Source of the DNA: Marinobacterium lutimaris
GTDB lineage: Bacteria > Pseudomonadota > Gammaproteobacteria > Pseudomonadales > Balneatricaceae
DNA length: 64,000 nucleotides
Reading direction: 5' to 3'
Assembly: GCF_900108065.1 (NCBI RefSeq)
Contig: NZ_FNVQ01000001.1
Coordinates: forward strand, 2,108,001-2,172,000
This document shows, piece after piece, positions 27,173 to 37,302 of this stretch (positions within the stretch are counted from its first letter, which is position 1; each line of letters begins with the position of its first letter). The notes under the pieces were generated by a model. It was not told the origin of the DNA. It did not search any database and saw nothing but the letters and a program-made list of their open reading frames with translations. A program made the translations under genes and the position numbers.

Positions 27173-28489
27173 TCAGAGCCGGTCTTTGAACTGGCGCACC
27201 GCATCGACCACCTGGCGAGCACCGGTCTGAATCTCCTCCACGACCTTGCCGGCATCGTTGGAGTGCCCCAGCGCCACCTGAGCTTCGGCCTGGCTTTCCT
27301 CTATCTGGCTGACCGCTTTTTTGGTCAGCTCGCGGTTCTTGGAGACCACCTCGATGATCTGTTCGGTAGCGTTGCTGGTTCTGGATGCCAACTGTCTTAC
27401 CTCATCGGCAACCACCGCAAAGCCGCGCCCCTGGTCGCCCGCTCTTGCCGCCTCGATCGCCGCATTCAGCGCCAGCAGGTTGGTCTGATCGGCAATCCCG
27501 CGGATGCTCTCGACCAGTTCAGCCACCTTGGATGACTGGTCATTAAGATCAAGAATGCCGGTGTTGGCCGCCGCCATTTTATCCGAAAGTCGGTTCATCG
27601 AATCGATGGTCGAACCGATCACCTGCATACCCCGTGTAGCGCCTTCATCGGTCTGGGTCGAAATGTCATAGGCGATGTTGGAGGTTTCGGTGATGGCCGC
27701 CTCGCGCTGTACCTCTTCAGTGATCACCGAAGCCAGCTTGGCCACCTTATAGAGCCGGCCCGACTCATCATGGATCGGGTTATAGGTCGCCTCGAGCCAA
27801 ACCACGTTACCGTGGCTGTCGAAGCGCTTAAAACGGCCAGAGAAAAACTCACCCGATCGGAGCTTTTGCCAGAAACGCTCGTACGCCTCGGACGAGACCT
27901 CCTCCTTCGAGCAGAAGATACGGTGATGCTTACCGACGATCTGCTGCTTGCTGTACCCCATCGCCCTGAGGAAGTTGTCATTGGCATCAATAACGATGCC
28001 ATCCAGCGAGAACTCGATAATAGCCGAGGAGCGGTGCAGCGCCGCCAGCATGTCCTCCTTCTCCCGGGCGCGGGAGATAGTGCGGGTCACTTCGGCGGCA
28101 TAGCTCATCAGCAGAATATCCTGAGCACCCGGCTGCCGGATTGGATGGATGATCACCCTGAACCAGGCCTCACCACCCTTTTTGGTTTGCAGATGCAGGG
28201 CCCCATGCCAGTGATGCCCCTCACGGATCGCCTCCAACAAGCGCTGGATATGCTCTTTATCCAGCGAGCCTTTGACGAACAGGGACTTAAGCTCAAGGGA
28301 TTCGAGCTCTCTCTGGGTGTAACCGATCGCATCGAGAAATTTTTGGTTAGCTTCGACAAACTTCCCTTTTCGGCTCAACCCGAAATAGGCCATCTCTGCC
28401 CGGAGATCAGCCTGTATATTGTGGAACTCATTTAGCTCATCGGCCTGCGCCTTAAGCTCTTCCCGCTTCTTTTTTCCAGCGAAAAACAT
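27173..28489 (-). CDS. Soluble PAS-PAS chemoreceptor (BdlA-like)
   Basis: About 438 residues with no transmembrane helix. It has two PAS domains (about 30-140 and 150-260; [15 protein letters not shown] and [23 protein letters not shown]) followed by a short MCP signalling hairpin containing [21 protein letters not shown] and [18 protein letters not shown]. Two PAS domains plus an MCP module in about 420-440 residues is the layout of BdlA, the Pseudomonas biofilm-dispersion receptor. PAS domains may bind haem or flavin and sense oxygen or redox state. Start ATG 28489 behind AGGGG. It lies upstream of the hydrogenase operon but has its own terminator. Confidence 0.9.
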   Translation of the reverse strand: MFFAGKKKREELKAQADELNEFHNIQADLRAEMAYFGLSRKGKFVEANQKFLDAIGYTQRELESLELKSLFVKGSLDKEHIQRLLEAIREGHHWHGALHLQTKKGGEAWFRVIIHPIRQPGAQDILLMSYAAEVTRTISRAREKEDMLAALHRSSAIIEFSLDGIVIDANDNFLRAMGYSKQQIVGKHHRIFCSKEEVSSEAYERFWQKLRSGEFFSGRFKRFDSHGNVVWLEATYNPIHDESGRLYKVAKLASVITEEVQREAAITETSNIAYDISTQTDEGATRGMQVIGSTIDSMNRLSDKMAAANTGILDLNDQSSKVAELVESIRGIADQTNLLALNAAIEAARAGDQGRGFAVVADEVRQLASRTSNATEQIIEVVSKNRELTKKAVSQIEESQAEAQVALGHSNDAGKVVEEIQTGARQVVDAVRQFKDRL

Positions 28490-29114
28490 CACGAAAACCC
28501 CTGGCGCTTTTTACAGCACTCTACTAATGACTTTCAGAGAGTCGACTTCTGTCGGACCCAGACTCTCGCTACTTCTTCTCAAATGCTTTCGAGCATTGCC
28601 AAACTCACGGCAATCACTCACTTCTTTATCCCTCGGCTACCTTTACCTTTGCCAATTGTCCTCTTGCACTCACTCCTGCGAAGCCCTCAACGCCACTACT
28701 TACATGCCACTCAACAGCTCTTTTATTAATAGCAGATATGCGCGCAATGACGGCTCACTCAACTTGACGAACCATATTGGCAACTAGAGTAAAAAGACAA
28801 CAAATTCTGTGCTGAGACCAAAATTTACGTAGCTAATTCCATACTAGATTTAAAGCTATCAGGTTTATTTTTCCGTTTAAGCAACCAACCACTACCGATA
28901 CACTGTCCACGACGAACTCCAGCACGAACCTCTCTTCTTCCTTCTCGCGGCCCCTTAACCGGGGTCTGAGACTCTCCTTCAACTGTTAATAGCTGGGCCT
29001 GTGCCGAAGGAATATAGCCAAGAAAAATCATGTAATACCTGTTACACTTTCGTCTTTTTCTCCCTGTTCTCGCACGACTCAACAAGCACCGCGTACAACT
29101 CTAGTAGGAATCCC
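28490..29114. other. 625-base intergenic region, largely unexplained
   Basis: Between the BdlA-like gene and the MFS gene. Composition is lower in GC than the neighbours, with many short pyrimidine tracts. A minus-strand frame of 86 codons at 28825-29085 has a basic, Arg/Gly-rich translation and no recognised relative. A weak GGGGCC / GGCCCC-like pairing near 28950 is not followed by Ts. The region probably contains the divergent promoters; no terminator, tRNA or known RNA was recognised. Confidence 0.5.
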
Positions 29115-30347
29115 ATGGCGTCCCCCTCCCTGTTGCAACACAAATCCTTTATGCGTTTCTGGGTCGGCCAGATGGCGGCCTCCTTTGCCTTTCAGATGCT
29201 GCTGGTGGGGATGGGCTGGCAGATCTATAACCTGACCGACAGTGCGCTGAGCCTGGGCCTTGTCGGCCTCGCCCGTTACCTGCCACAACTGGTGCTCACG
29301 CTCTATGGCGGGCATGTGGCCGACAACCATAATCGCCGCACAATTATGCTGGTCAGCCGCAGTGTGATCGCCGTGACGATCGCGGTGCTCGCCGTGACCA
29401 GCGTGATGGAGATCATCACCCCGACGATCATCTACGCCTGCTGCATCGCCATGGGCGCTGCCCGCGCCTTTGAGATGCCGGCCACCCAGGCGATGGTGCC
29501 CAAGCTGGTGGGGCCCGATCTGCTCGCCAAGGCGATGACCTGGACTGCATCCGGCCGCGAAGCCACCACCATCATCGGCCCGGCCCTGGGCGGCCTTATC
29601 TACATTTTCGGCGCCGGCGCGCTCTATGGCAGCAGCACCGCCTGCGCTGTCCTCTCGGCGCTAATACTGTTCGACCTCAAATACCAGCATGACCAGCGTG
29701 AGAAACGCCCGGTCACGCTGGAATCCCTGTTTGGCGGTTTGAAGTTCACCTGGAGCAACAAGGTAGTGTTCGGCTCCATTTCGCTGGATATGTTTGCCGT
29801 GCTGGTAGGCAGCGTCACCGCACTGCTACCCATCGTCGCCAAGGATATTCTCAACGCCGGCCCCGAGGCCCTCGGTCTGCTGCGCAGCGCGCCCGCCATC
29901 GGTGCCGTGGTGATGTCACTCTGGCTCGCCTGGCGTCCTATTGAAAACCGCGTAGGCGTGAAGATGTTCGCTGCTGTGGCGGTATTTGGCGCCATGACCG
30001 TGGTGTTCGGCCTGTCCGAATCGCTCTGGCTTTCGGTGGCGGCACTGGTATTGCTCGGCGCCGCCGATATGATCAGCGTCGTGATCCGTTCCACCCTGGT
30101 GCAGTTGGAAACCCCGGACGATATGCGCGGCCGCGTCAGCGCAGTGAACTCTATCTTCATAAGCACCTCAAACCAGCTGGGTGAGTTCCGTGCCGGCGCT
30201 GTAGCGGCACTGATTGGAACGGTGCCGACCATCGTCATCGGCGGTATCGGCACCCTGGCTGTCACGGCCCTGTGGATGCTCTGGTTCCCGCGTCTGACCA
30301 AGCGCGACCGCCTGGATGAACGCAACCTCAGCGGCGAAATTAAATAG
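29115..30347 (+). CDS. MFS transporter, DHA3 (EntS-like) family
   Basis: About 410 residues with roughly 12 transmembrane segments. MRFWVGQMAASFAFQMLLVGMGWQIYNLT, the loop motif GGHVADNHNRRTIML and the later AVNSIFISTSNQLGEFRAG are characteristic of the DHA3 drug/siderophore exporter group. The start ATG 29115 follows AGGAA; the longer frame begins in the leader. The transported compound is unknown. No regulator gene adjoins it. Confidence 0.9.
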   Translation: MASPSLLQHKSFMRFWVGQMAASFAFQMLLVGMGWQIYNLTDSALSLGLVGLARYLPQLVLTLYGGHVADNHNRRTIMLVSRSVIAVTIAVLAVTSVMEIITPTIIYACCIAMGAARAFEMPATQAMVPKLVGPDLLAKAMTWTASGREATTIIGPALGGLIYIFGAGALYGSSTACAVLSALILFDLKYQHDQREKRPVTLESLFGGLKFTWSNKVVFGSISLDMFAVLVGSVTALLPIVAKDILNAGPEALGLLRSAPAIGAVVMSLWLAWRPIENRVGVKMFAAVAVFGAMTVVFGLSESLWLSVAALVLLGAADMISVVIRSTLVQLETPDDMRGRVSAVNSIFISTSNQLGEFRAGAVAALIGTVPTIVIGGIGTLAVTALWMLWFPRLTKRDRLDERNLSGEIK

Positions 30348-30484
30348 CACCGAATTGCATAGCGAGCGTGGGCGCTTTCAGGTAAGCTTCGCCCTCTTCC
30401 CGAGAGCGCCCCAGTACCGGCTCCTTAGCCCGGCCTTTTGCACCTTTCCGGTTCTCGTCACACCTTAGATACAGAGAGTAATTA

Positions 30485-31783
30485 ATGAGTTTTGCCAGTC
30501 TCGGCCTGTCCGATCCTATTCTTAAAGCCGTCGCCGAACAGGGTTACGACACTCCCTCCCCGATCCAGCAGCAGGCGATTCCCGCCGTACTGGAAGGCAA
30601 GGATGTCATGGCCGCTGCGCAGACCGGTACCGGCAAGACCGCAGGCTTTACCCTGCCGATTCTGGAAAGACTGATTCCCGGTGAGCGCGCCAAGCCCAAC
30701 CAGGCTCGCGTACTGATCCTGACACCGACCCGCGAGCTCGCCGCCCAGGTGGGCGAAAGCGTGGCCACTTACGGCAAGTACCTGCCGCTGCGCTCCGCCA
30801 TCGTCTTCGGCGGCGTCAAGATCAACCCGCAGATGATGGCCCTGCGCAAGGGCGCTGACGTACTGATCGCCACCCCGGGCCGTCTGCTCGACCTTTACAA
30901 GCAGAACGCCGTACGCTTCGACAACCTCGAAGTGCTGGTGCTGGATGAAGCGGACCGCATGCTCGACATGGGCTTTATCCACGACATCAAACGCATCCTG
31001 GCGCTGCTGCCGGCCAAGCGTCAGAACCTGCTGTTCTCCGCCACCTTCTCCAGCGAGATCCGCGCCCTGGCCAAAGGTCTGGTACAGGATCCCGTTGAAG
31101 TGTCGGTGACGCCGCGTAACTCCACCGCGGATACCGTCAAGCAGTGGATCGCGCCGGTGGACAAAAAGCAGAAGTCTCCGCTGCTGATCAAGCTAATAAA
31201 GGACAACAGCTGGCACCAGGTGCTGGTGTTCACCCGCACCAAACATGGCGCCAACAAGCTGAGCACCCAGCTGGAAAAAGCCGGTATCAAGGCCGCGGCT
31301 ATTCACGGCAACAAGAGCCAGAACGCCCGTACCAAGGCGCTGAAAGAGTTCAAGGACAACAGCCTGCAGGTGCTGGTAGCGACCGATATCGCCGCCCGCG
31401 GTCTGGATATCGATCAGCTGCCCCAGGTCGTCAACTATGACCTGCCCAACGTGGCCGAGGATTACGTGCACCGCATCGGCCGTACAGGTCGTGCCGGCGC
31501 CACCGGTCAGGCGGTATCCCTGGTCTGCGCCGATGAGCTGGACCAGCTGCGCGCCATCGAGCGTCTGACCAGCAAGCTGCTGGAGCGCGAGATCATCGAA
31601 GGCTTCGATCCGACCCACGCACTACCGGAAACCACCCTGGATACCCGCCCGGCCCGCCGTCGTCGCCCGAAGAAGCCCAAGCCGCAGCACCGCGACGGCC
31701 AGCGCTCCGGCGATACCCACCGCGGGCATCAGCCGCGCAGCAAGGGCAGCAACAACGCACCGCGTAGCCCGAAACAGCGCTAA
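30485..31783 (+). CDS. rhlE: DEAD-box RNA helicase RhlE
   Basis: A 432-residue ATP-dependent RNA helicase. The Q motif ([31 protein letters not shown]), motif [21 protein letters not shown], motif [20 protein letters not shown], and the C-terminal motifs [12 protein letters not shown] and [10 protein letters not shown] are all visible. A basic, unstructured tail of about 60 residues ([20 protein letters not shown] onward) follows, as in RhlE proteins that remodel ribosome assembly intermediates and help RNA decay. Followed by a strong terminator. Probably transcribed alone. Confidence 0.96.
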   Translation: MSFASLGLSDPILKAVAEQGYDTPSPIQQQAIPAVLEGKDVMAAAQTGTGKTAGFTLPILERLIPGERAKPNQARVLILTPTRELAAQVGESVATYGKYLPLRSAIVFGGVKINPQMMALRKGADVLIATPGRLLDLYKQNAVRFDNLEVLVLDEADRMLDMGFIHDIKRILALLPAKRQNLLFSATFSSEIRALAKGLVQDPVEVSVTPRNSTADTVKQWIAPVDKKQKSPLLIKLIKDNSWHQVLVFTRTKHGANKLSTQLEKAGIKAAAIHGNKSQNARTKALKEFKDNSLQVLVATDIAARGLDIDQLPQVVNYDLPNVAEDYVHRIGRTGRAGATGQAVSLVCADELDQLRAIERLTSKLLEREIIEGFDPTHALPETTLDTRPARRRRPKKPKPQHRDGQRSGDTHRGHQPRSKGSNNAPRSPKQR

Positions 31784-31802
31784 TATCCGCAACGCTTAAC
31801 GA

Positions 31803-31835
31803 ATGGCTGGAACCTCGGTTCCGGCCATTTTTCTT
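31803..31835 (+). terminator. Terminator after rhlE
   Basis: ATGGCTGGAACC and GGTTCCGGCCAT form a 12-base stem with one mismatch and a two-base loop, followed by TTTTCTTTT. It starts 20 bases after the rhlE stop codon. Confidence 0.9.
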
Positions 31836-32038
31836 TTACCTTTATGCAAACATTGTTAGCGTCAGAAAGTACCGCTTCCATCGGCGCGAGACGCGCCTCC
31901 CATCCTCACCAGTATACTTCCCCAGTTAAGCTTCTATCCTCCTTAAGAACAAAGTCTGATCTGGGACTAGGATCTCCAGAGGCCATAAATTAGATTATCC
32001 TTAATTAAAACCAACATCGTTCAACGGGAGAGGAAAGG

Positions 32039-33424
32039 ATGCGCAGCACTCAAGTCGCGGTTATCGGCGCCGGAAGCGCCGGGCTCAACGCTTATCGTCA
32101 AGCCCGAAAACATACCGATTCCGTATTACTGATCGATCCAGGTCCGCTCGGCACCACCTGTGCCCGGGTCGGCTGCATGCCCAGCAAACTGCTGATTGCC
32201 GCCGCCGATGCAGCCTGGAACGCCCGCCAGGCGCAGGCGCTGGGTGTTCACGTCGGCGACCTCCATATCGATGGCAAGGCGGTGATGAAGCGTGTGCAGG
32301 AGATGCGCGATCGCTTTGTCGGCAAGGTACTCAGTGGTATGTCGGGCATTCCCACAGAGCACCAAGTGCATCAGTCAGTCCGCTTTGTCGCGGATCACCT
32401 GCTGGAAACCGCCGATGGTGAGCAGATCGAAGCGGAACGGATCGTGATTGCCACCGGCTCCCGCCCTGCGATCCCCAAGTTTCTTTACAACGCCGATGAC
32501 CGGATGCTGGTCAACGATGACCTGTTTGAACTGACCGAGCTGCCCGAATCCGTGGTGGTGTTTGGCCCCGGCGTTATCGGCCTGGAGCTGGGTCAGGCGC
32601 TGCATCGCCTCGGAGTGCGTGTGCGCATGTTCGGTGTCGGCGGAGCCATCGGCCCTCTGGGCGATTCAGAGCTGCTCGTCTGCGCCGCGAAGACCTTCGG
32701 GGGTGAATACCCGCTGGATGCCGATGCCAGGGTAACCCAGGTCGAACGCTCCGACGCTGGCGTGCGTGTCAGCTTTACCGACCCGCAGGGCAAGGAACAG
32801 AGCGAGAGCTTCGATTATCTGCTCGCCGCCACCGGCCGCCGCCCCAACGTGGATAATCTGGGGCTGGAGAACACCTCGCTGGAACTGGACGAGCACGGTA
32901 TCCCTCTGTTCGATACCGAAACCCTGCAATGCGGCAACAGCGCCGTGTTTATCGCCGGAGATGCCAACAACCACCTGCCGCTGCTGCACGAGGCCTCGGA
33001 CGAAGGCCATATCGCAGGGGGCAACGCCGGCCGCTACCCGGACGTTCGCGCCGGCCACCGCACTCAGCCTCTGGCGGTGGTGTTCAGTGATCCGCAGATC
33101 GCCACGGTCGGTATGAGCACCGCCAAGATCGCTCAGTACGACACCCGCCTTGTCGCCAGTGCCTCGCTCGCTTTTGCCGATGTGGCACGAGCCAAGGTAC
33201 TGAACCGGACCGAAGGGTTGATGAAGGTCTGGGCCGACCGCAAAACCGGCAGGCTGCTTGGCGCCGAGCTGCTCGGGCCGGATGTGGAGCATCTTGCCCA
33301 CCTGCTGGCCTGGGCCATGGAACGGGGCCAGACTCTGGATGAGATGCTCGCCATGCCCTACTACCACCCGGTGCTGGAAGAGGGGCTTAGATCCCTGCTA
33401 CGTGAACTCAAGGCCTCACTCTGA
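32039..33424 (+). CDS. Dihydrolipoyl dehydrogenase-like flavoprotein disulfide reductase
   Basis: A 461-residue class I pyridine nucleotide-disulfide oxidoreductase. It has FAD-binding VIGAGSAGLNAYRQA, the redox-active pair in TTCARVGCMPSKLL (Cys-x4-Cys), NAD-binding VVVFGPGVIGLELGQAL, the second FAD site AVFIAGDANNHLPLLHEA, and the C-terminal acid/base HPVLEEGLR (His-x3-Glu). It follows the lipoamide dehydrogenase pattern, but it is not near any 2-oxoacid dehydrogenase genes, so it may be a free-standing reductase of another disulfide or quinone. Ribosome site GGAGAGGAAAGG precedes the ATG. Confidence 0.88.
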   Translation: MRSTQVAVIGAGSAGLNAYRQARKHTDSVLLIDPGPLGTTCARVGCMPSKLLIAAADAAWNARQAQALGVHVGDLHIDGKAVMKRVQEMRDRFVGKVLSGMSGIPTEHQVHQSVRFVADHLLETADGEQIEAERIVIATGSRPAIPKFLYNADDRMLVNDDLFELTELPESVVVFGPGVIGLELGQALHRLGVRVRMFGVGGAIGPLGDSELLVCAAKTFGGEYPLDADARVTQVERSDAGVRVSFTDPQGKEQSESFDYLLAATGRRPNVDNLGLENTSLELDEHGIPLFDTETLQCGNSAVFIAGDANNHLPLLHEASDEGHIAGGNAGRYPDVRAGHRTQPLAVVFSDPQIATVGMSTAKIAQYDTRLVASASLAFADVARAKVLNRTEGLMKVWADRKTGRLLGAELLGPDVEHLAHLLAWAMERGQTLDEMLAMPYYHPVLEEGLRSLLRELKASL

Positions 33425-33590
33425 AATGAGCCGGCCAAGAGCGACGCAGCGAACAGTCTCGAGCCGTATGGCAAGCAAAGATGACGAGCGCCGATAGGTA
33501 AGAATCGATCTTAAACCCTGAGGCACTTGAGAAAAGCGACGCAACACATCAAGCGGCAAACAGTCCCTCCGACCACTTCAGGCAGGCGTA

Positions 33591-33627
33591 AAAAAAGCCG
33601 GTTGGACTGGCAGTCTACCCGGCTTTA
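33591..33627 (-). terminator. Terminator after the CZB chemoreceptor gene
   Basis: Minus strand: AAAGCCGGGT...ACCGGCTT, a 7-base core stem (AAGCCGG and its complement) with a long loop, followed by a run of seven Ts. It lies about 30 bases past the stop at 33654. Confidence 0.75.
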
Positions 33628-33653
33628 ACAGAAGCTTTAGTGTAAACCGGCGT

Positions 33654-35138
33654 TCAGCTGCGGCGCTCTTTCTCTTCCACCATATCGCTGATGCAGCTGA
33701 TAACGCCCTTGCTGGCCAGTTCCGCATCGCTGACGCAGCCCACCAGATCATTCAGCACGCTGTCATCCCTTACCCAGTCTTTCTTAACCAGCGTCAGCGC
33801 TTCCTGCACGTTGTTATGCACATCGGCGTGGTAACCCTCCAGCTTGCGATAGGCCGAGGAAGTACCGTAGGCGTCCTTACCACCACCCTGGTAGTACCAG
33901 TTGCCCAGGCGGCAGGAGAAGTGGTCGACCGCAACGGCATCGGCCTCGCTGCCTTCACCGTTATTCTCCAGCGCAATGTAGCCGTTCTGCATGTAGATCA
34001 CATGATCGAGCTGCACCAGCGACGCGAACGCGCGTTCCTTGGTGCGCGACATCAGGGTGATGGTCTTCTGCGCTGCCGAAGCCACGCTGTCAAAGTTGGC
34101 GTAGAAGTTATCGACCTCGGTACCGATCGCCTTGGTCTGCTCACCCACTGCAAAGGTCTGAGACACCACATCGACAATCTGCTCCTGCAGATCGGTGATA
34201 ATGGTGCTGATCTCACCCGTGGAGGAACGCGTGCGAGTGGCCAGATTGCGCACCTCATCGGCCACCACCGCAAAGCCGCGACCTACCTCACCGGCCCGGG
34301 CCGCTTCGATCGCCGCGTTCAGCGCCAGCAGGTTGGTCTGCTCGGCGATCCCGGTGATCAGCTTCACTGTTTCGGCGATGGTTGAGCTCTGGCTCTCCAG
34401 GCGCTTGGCGGCCTGCTCCACCCTTTCCATGCGGTTGTTGACGTCTTCCACCGCTTTCTTCAGATCCGCCACGGTCGCCTGGCTGGTCTGCGCACCGTCC
34501 CGGCTCTCGGCTGCGATGTTGAGCACATCATCCATGCGGCTGGACAGCACGCCCAGCTCGGTCTGGCTGTTTTTCAGATTGGTCAGCAGGTTGGAGGTGT
34601 TCAGGTGATGCAACTCACTCATCAGGCGGTTCTGGCGGGCGAAGTTGTCCGCATCCTCCATCCCTTTGATCGCCACGTTCACGTTGCTCATCATCTTGCC
34701 AAATTCGCCGGGCAGACCATTCACCAGGCCCTTGCGGTAAAACTCCCGGCGGCTGGATGCCTGAAAGCTGTTGGAGAGTTCCTTGAAATTGGTTTCCACA
34801 ATGTCGAGAAAATCGTTCAGCGACCAGGCGACCTTGCCGATCTCGCCCAGGCCCTTGGTATGGGTGATGCGCACATGGGTATTGCCCTTGCGCGCCTCAT
34901 CCAGGGTGTCTTTGATGCGAATCAGAGCAGCGATCGGTTTGCAGTGGTCACGCCAGGAATACCAGGCAAAACCGATCGTCAGCAGCGGAAACGCCACGTT
35001 GATAAAGCTGATGCCATAATTGTAGGCATTGACCGCGCTGACGATCACCGTGAACAGCACGAAAACGACACAGGTGATCGCGTATTTCTGTTCGATAAAC
35101 GGGATGGACTGACTGACGCCACTGGTTTTGGTTTTCAT
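33654..35138 (-). CDS. Chemoreceptor with C-terminal zinc-binding CZB domain
   Basis: About 494 residues. Two adjacent N-terminal transmembrane helices ([21 protein letters not shown] and [17 protein letters not shown]) have almost no periplasmic loop, then a HAMP-like segment and the MCP hairpin ([39 protein letters not shown]). At the C-terminus a CZB domain of about 110 residues has its zinc ligands in [27 protein letters not shown] and [14 protein letters not shown] domains sense zinc or hypochlorous acid through the conserved Cys. Its start lies nine bases after the stop of an Aer-type PAS gene, so the two are probably one split energy-taxis receptor. Start ATG 35138 behind AAGGA. Confidence 0.9.
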   Translation of the reverse strand: MKTKTSGVSQSIPFIEQKYAITCVVFVLFTVIVSAVNAYNYGISFINVAFPLLTIGFAWYSWRDHCKPIAALIRIKDTLDEARKGNTHVRITHTKGLGEIGKVAWSLNDFLDIVETNFKELSNSFQASSRREFYRKGLVNGLPGEFGKMMSNVNVAIKGMEDADNFARQNRLMSELHHLNTSNLLTNLKNSQTELGVLSSRMDDVLNIAAESRDGAQTSQATVADLKKAVEDVNNRMERVEQAAKRLESQSSTIAETVKLITGIAEQTNLLALNAAIEAARAGEVGRGFAVVADEVRNLATRTRSSTGEISTIITDLQEQIVDVVSQTFAVGEQTKAIGTEVDNFYANFDSVASAAQKTITLMSRTKERAFASLVQLDHVIYMQNGYIALENNGEGSEADAVAVDHFSCRLGNWYYQGGGKDAYGTSSAYRKLEGYHADVHNNVQEALTLVKKDWVRDDSVLNDLVGCVSDAELASKGVISCISDMVEEKERRS

Positions 35139-35147
35139 CAGCAATCC

Positions 35148-35717
35148 TTATAGATACTTCTGATAAAGAGAAATAATGAATTCTTCGTAGCTGGGGTAGC
35201 CCGCTGCCCGGCACTGCTCCATCAGCCAATCCCAGCTCGCCCTGGGGCCTTCTGCTTTCCCCTTGGACTTTTCAATCGCCAGCATCTGTCGGTAAAGGCC
35301 CATGGCCGCCTCTTTCGCGGCCGCCGGAGCGCAACGCCGCACCGAGTAGAAGCCGATCAGCTTGTTGTCGTGGTAATCGGGTGTGATATTGGCAAAGACC
35401 CAGTAGTAATTATCGTCTGCGGTTCTGTTCTTCACGAAACCGAAAAACTCCCGGCCCGCATTAACCGATTTCCACAGGCCGTAGAAGACGCCTCGCGGCA
35501 TATCCTCGTGGCGGATAATGTTATGAGGCTGACCAAGGAGCGCAGGTTCGGAAAAGTTGGAGACGCGCATGAAAACGCGGTTGGCGTAGGTGATTTTACC
35601 TTTGAGGTCGGTTTTGCTGACGATCAGTTCGTCATTGTCAAAGGTCACTTCCTGATTGGACGTAGCCACAAACAACATCTCCAAAGACAACGGGCTGCAG
35701 TGGGCGCCCGGTTCCAT
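35148..35717 (-). CDS. Stand-alone Aer-type PAS sensor protein
   Basis: About 189 residues. A PAS domain at about residues 25-130 closely follows the aerotaxis receptor Aer: IVSKTDLKGKITYANRVF, NIIRHEDMPRGVFYGLWKSVNAG, GFVKNRTADDNYYWVFANITPDY. Aer binds FAD in this fold and reads redox state. Here the MCP part is missing and instead is encoded by the next gene, nine bases downstream. The C-terminal part, about residues 130-189, is helical and could contact the receptor. Start: ATG 35717 has AGGTGG nine bases upstream; ATG 35678 is also possible and would resemble the Aer N-terminus in length. Confidence 0.88.
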   Translation of the reverse strand: MEPGAHCSPLSLEMLFVATSNQEVTFDNDELIVSKTDLKGKITYANRVFMRVSNFSEPALLGQPHNIIRHEDMPRGVFYGLWKSVNAGREFFGFVKNRTADDNYYWVFANITPDYHDNKLIGFYSVRRCAPAAAKEAAMGLYRQMLAIEKSKGKAEGPRASWDWLMEQCRAAGYPSYEEFIISLYQKYL

Positions 35718-36145
35718 CTGCAAGCCCACCTGAGAAAATACTGATTGTTGAGAACCGGCAATCCGCCAACTCTAACTCTGACAGACAATCTAACTCTGAC
35801 AGACAACGCTCGCCTGCCCGGCCCCGTCAGAAAAACACACCGGAAACACCGCCACGCACAGAGGTTGCGCCTACCCAACTTAGAGCCAGGCGGGCGGCAA
35901 TTCAATAATTAATGGATGTCATTTGTATATTTACAGCTGCAGTTTTGACCGAAAACAAGGTTCCGTGGGCTGGATACAAAAAAATCCTGCTGCAGAGCGT
36001 AAATTTCAGCGCATTTATCCTGCTCCCGGACAACTAACTTCGTCTAATTCATCACCCAGCCTCGTCGCCTGACACACGTCAACGACTTGACCGGTCAGTC
36101 AGCCCAGCATGGCCGCTGAACACATAACAAACAAGGATGCCTGTC
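35718..36145. other. Divergent promoter region between the PAS gene and the peroxidase gene
   Basis: A 428-base gap. It contains the 18-base tandem repeat, an AT-rich stretch at about 35903-35940 and a perfect 10-base palindrome TGACCGGTCA near 36088. A poor FNR-like match at 35945 was not accepted as a site. No ORF was seen. Confidence 0.5.
35771..35806 (+). repeat. Exact 18-base tandem duplication
   Basis: TCTAACTCTGACAGACAA occurs twice without a break at 35771-35788 and 35789-35806, in the leader region of the PAS gene. Identity is complete, so the duplication is recent. Confidence 0.85.
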
Positions 36146-37144
36146 ATGTCGATCAAACGCCGTTTGCTTTATGCCGCGACAGCACTCTCTGTCGGGGCGA
36201 TCTCCAGCCTCAGCCAGGCGAATGAACCGATTCAACCCATAGAGCCGGTCAAAGAGGTCAATGTCGCCCTGGCCGAACTGGGCAAAAAGCTCTACTTCGA
36301 TCCCCGCCTGTCCAAATCCGGTTTTATCTCCTGCAACTCCTGCCACAACCTCAGCATGGGCGGTACCGACAACCTGAAAACCTCCATCGGCCATAACTGG
36401 CAGCAGGGGCCGATCAACTCACCTACGGTACTCAACTCAAGCCTGAACCTGGCGCAGTTCTGGGATGGCCGCGCAGCGGACCTGAAAGAACAGGCTGGCG
36501 GGCCGATCGCCAACCCCGGCGAGATGGCGTTCACCCATACGCTGGCGGTGGATCTACTGAAGTCGATCCCCGGCTACGTGCATGAATTCCGCCTCACCTT
36601 CGGCAACGACGAGATCAACATCGACCAGGTCACCGATGCCATCGCCGAATTCGAAAAAACCCTGGTGACACCGGACTCGCCGTTCGACCAGTGGCTTCTT
36701 GGGGACGAAGACGCACTGACTGCGGATGAGCTGGCCGGCTATAAACTGTTCAAAGACAGCGGCTGCGTTGCCTGCCACAACGGCGAGGCCGTGGGTGGCA
36801 GCTCGTTCCAGAAAATGGGTGTTGTTGAGCCTTACCAGACCAACAACGAGGTAGAGGGCCGGGTCGCCGTCACTGGTGTGGATGCCGACCGCTTCATGTT
36901 CAAAGTGCCAACCCTGCGTAACGTGGAACTGACCTATCCGTACTTCCACGACGGTGAAGCCCAGACCCTGACCGAAGCGGTGGATATCATGGGCCGCCTG
37001 CAGCTGGGTCGCCAGTTTACCGATGGCGAGAACGCGCAGATTGTGGCTTTCCTGAAGTCACTGACCGGCCAGCAGCCCAGCTTCCAGTTGCCGATCCTGC
37101 CGCCCTCCTCCGAGAACACTCCACCGCCGCAACCGTTCGAGTAA
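36146..37144 (+). CDS. Di-haem cytochrome c peroxidase
   Basis: A 332-residue periplasmic enzyme that reduces H2O2 with electrons from cytochromes or quinols. It has a signal peptide ending SLSQANEP, two c-haem motifs CNSCH (low-potential haem) and CVACH, the FWDGRA segment, and the late PTLRNVELTYPYFHDGEAQTLTEAV with the Met/His ligand region. AAGG sits eight bases before the ATG at 36146, so that start is preferred over the ATG at 36137. Belongs to the CcpA/MauG family. Regulation could not be assigned. Followed by its own terminator. Confidence 0.95.
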   Translation: MSIKRRLLYAATALSVGAISSLSQANEPIQPIEPVKEVNVALAELGKKLYFDPRLSKSGFISCNSCHNLSMGGTDNLKTSIGHNWQQGPINSPTVLNSSLNLAQFWDGRAADLKEQAGGPIANPGEMAFTHTLAVDLLKSIPGYVHEFRLTFGNDEINIDQVTDAIAEFEKTLVTPDSPFDQWLLGDEDALTADELAGYKLFKDSGCVACHNGEAVGGSSFQKMGVVEPYQTNNEVEGRVAVTGVDADRFMFKVPTLRNVELTYPYFHDGEAQTLTEAVDIMGRLQLGRQFTDGENAQIVAFLKSLTGQQPSFQLPILPPSSENTPPPQPFE

Positions 37145-37158
37145 CCTGCAGTACACTT

Positions 37159-37190
37159 GAAAGAGCCTCCTCCTGCACGGAGGCTCTTTC
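37159..37190 (+). terminator. Terminator after the peroxidase gene
   Basis: GAAAGAGCCTCC pairs perfectly with GGAGGCTCTTTC over 12 bases with an eight-base loop, 14 bases past the stop. The trailing sequence is T-rich only for a short run, so it may act in both directions. Confidence 0.8.
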
Positions 37191-37204
37191 ATTGTCGCTC
37201 TTAA

Positions 37205-37225
37205 ACCACCTCCTGTGGAGGTGGT
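37205..37225. repeat. Perfect 9-base hairpin
   Basis: ACCACCTCC and GGAGGTGGT with a TGT loop. It lies between the peroxidase terminator and repeat element A, on the 3' side of A when A is read on its minus strand. Confidence 0.7.
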
Positions 37226-37302
37226 GATCGTTTAGTCGAGGCTATGCCTTTCTCGCGCCGTATCGAGAAGTGGGCTCGATGTCTCATGGCTATCTGAGCG
37301 CA

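Noticed and set aside
28825-29085. 86-codon minus-strand frame with a basic translation
   Set aside because: No recognised relative or ribosome site; kept only as a note on the gap.
35945-35958. TTGAC-N4-AACAA as an FNR/Anr site for the peroxidase gene
   Set aside because: One mismatch in each half and about 190 bases from the start codon; too weak beside the perfect box at 37585.
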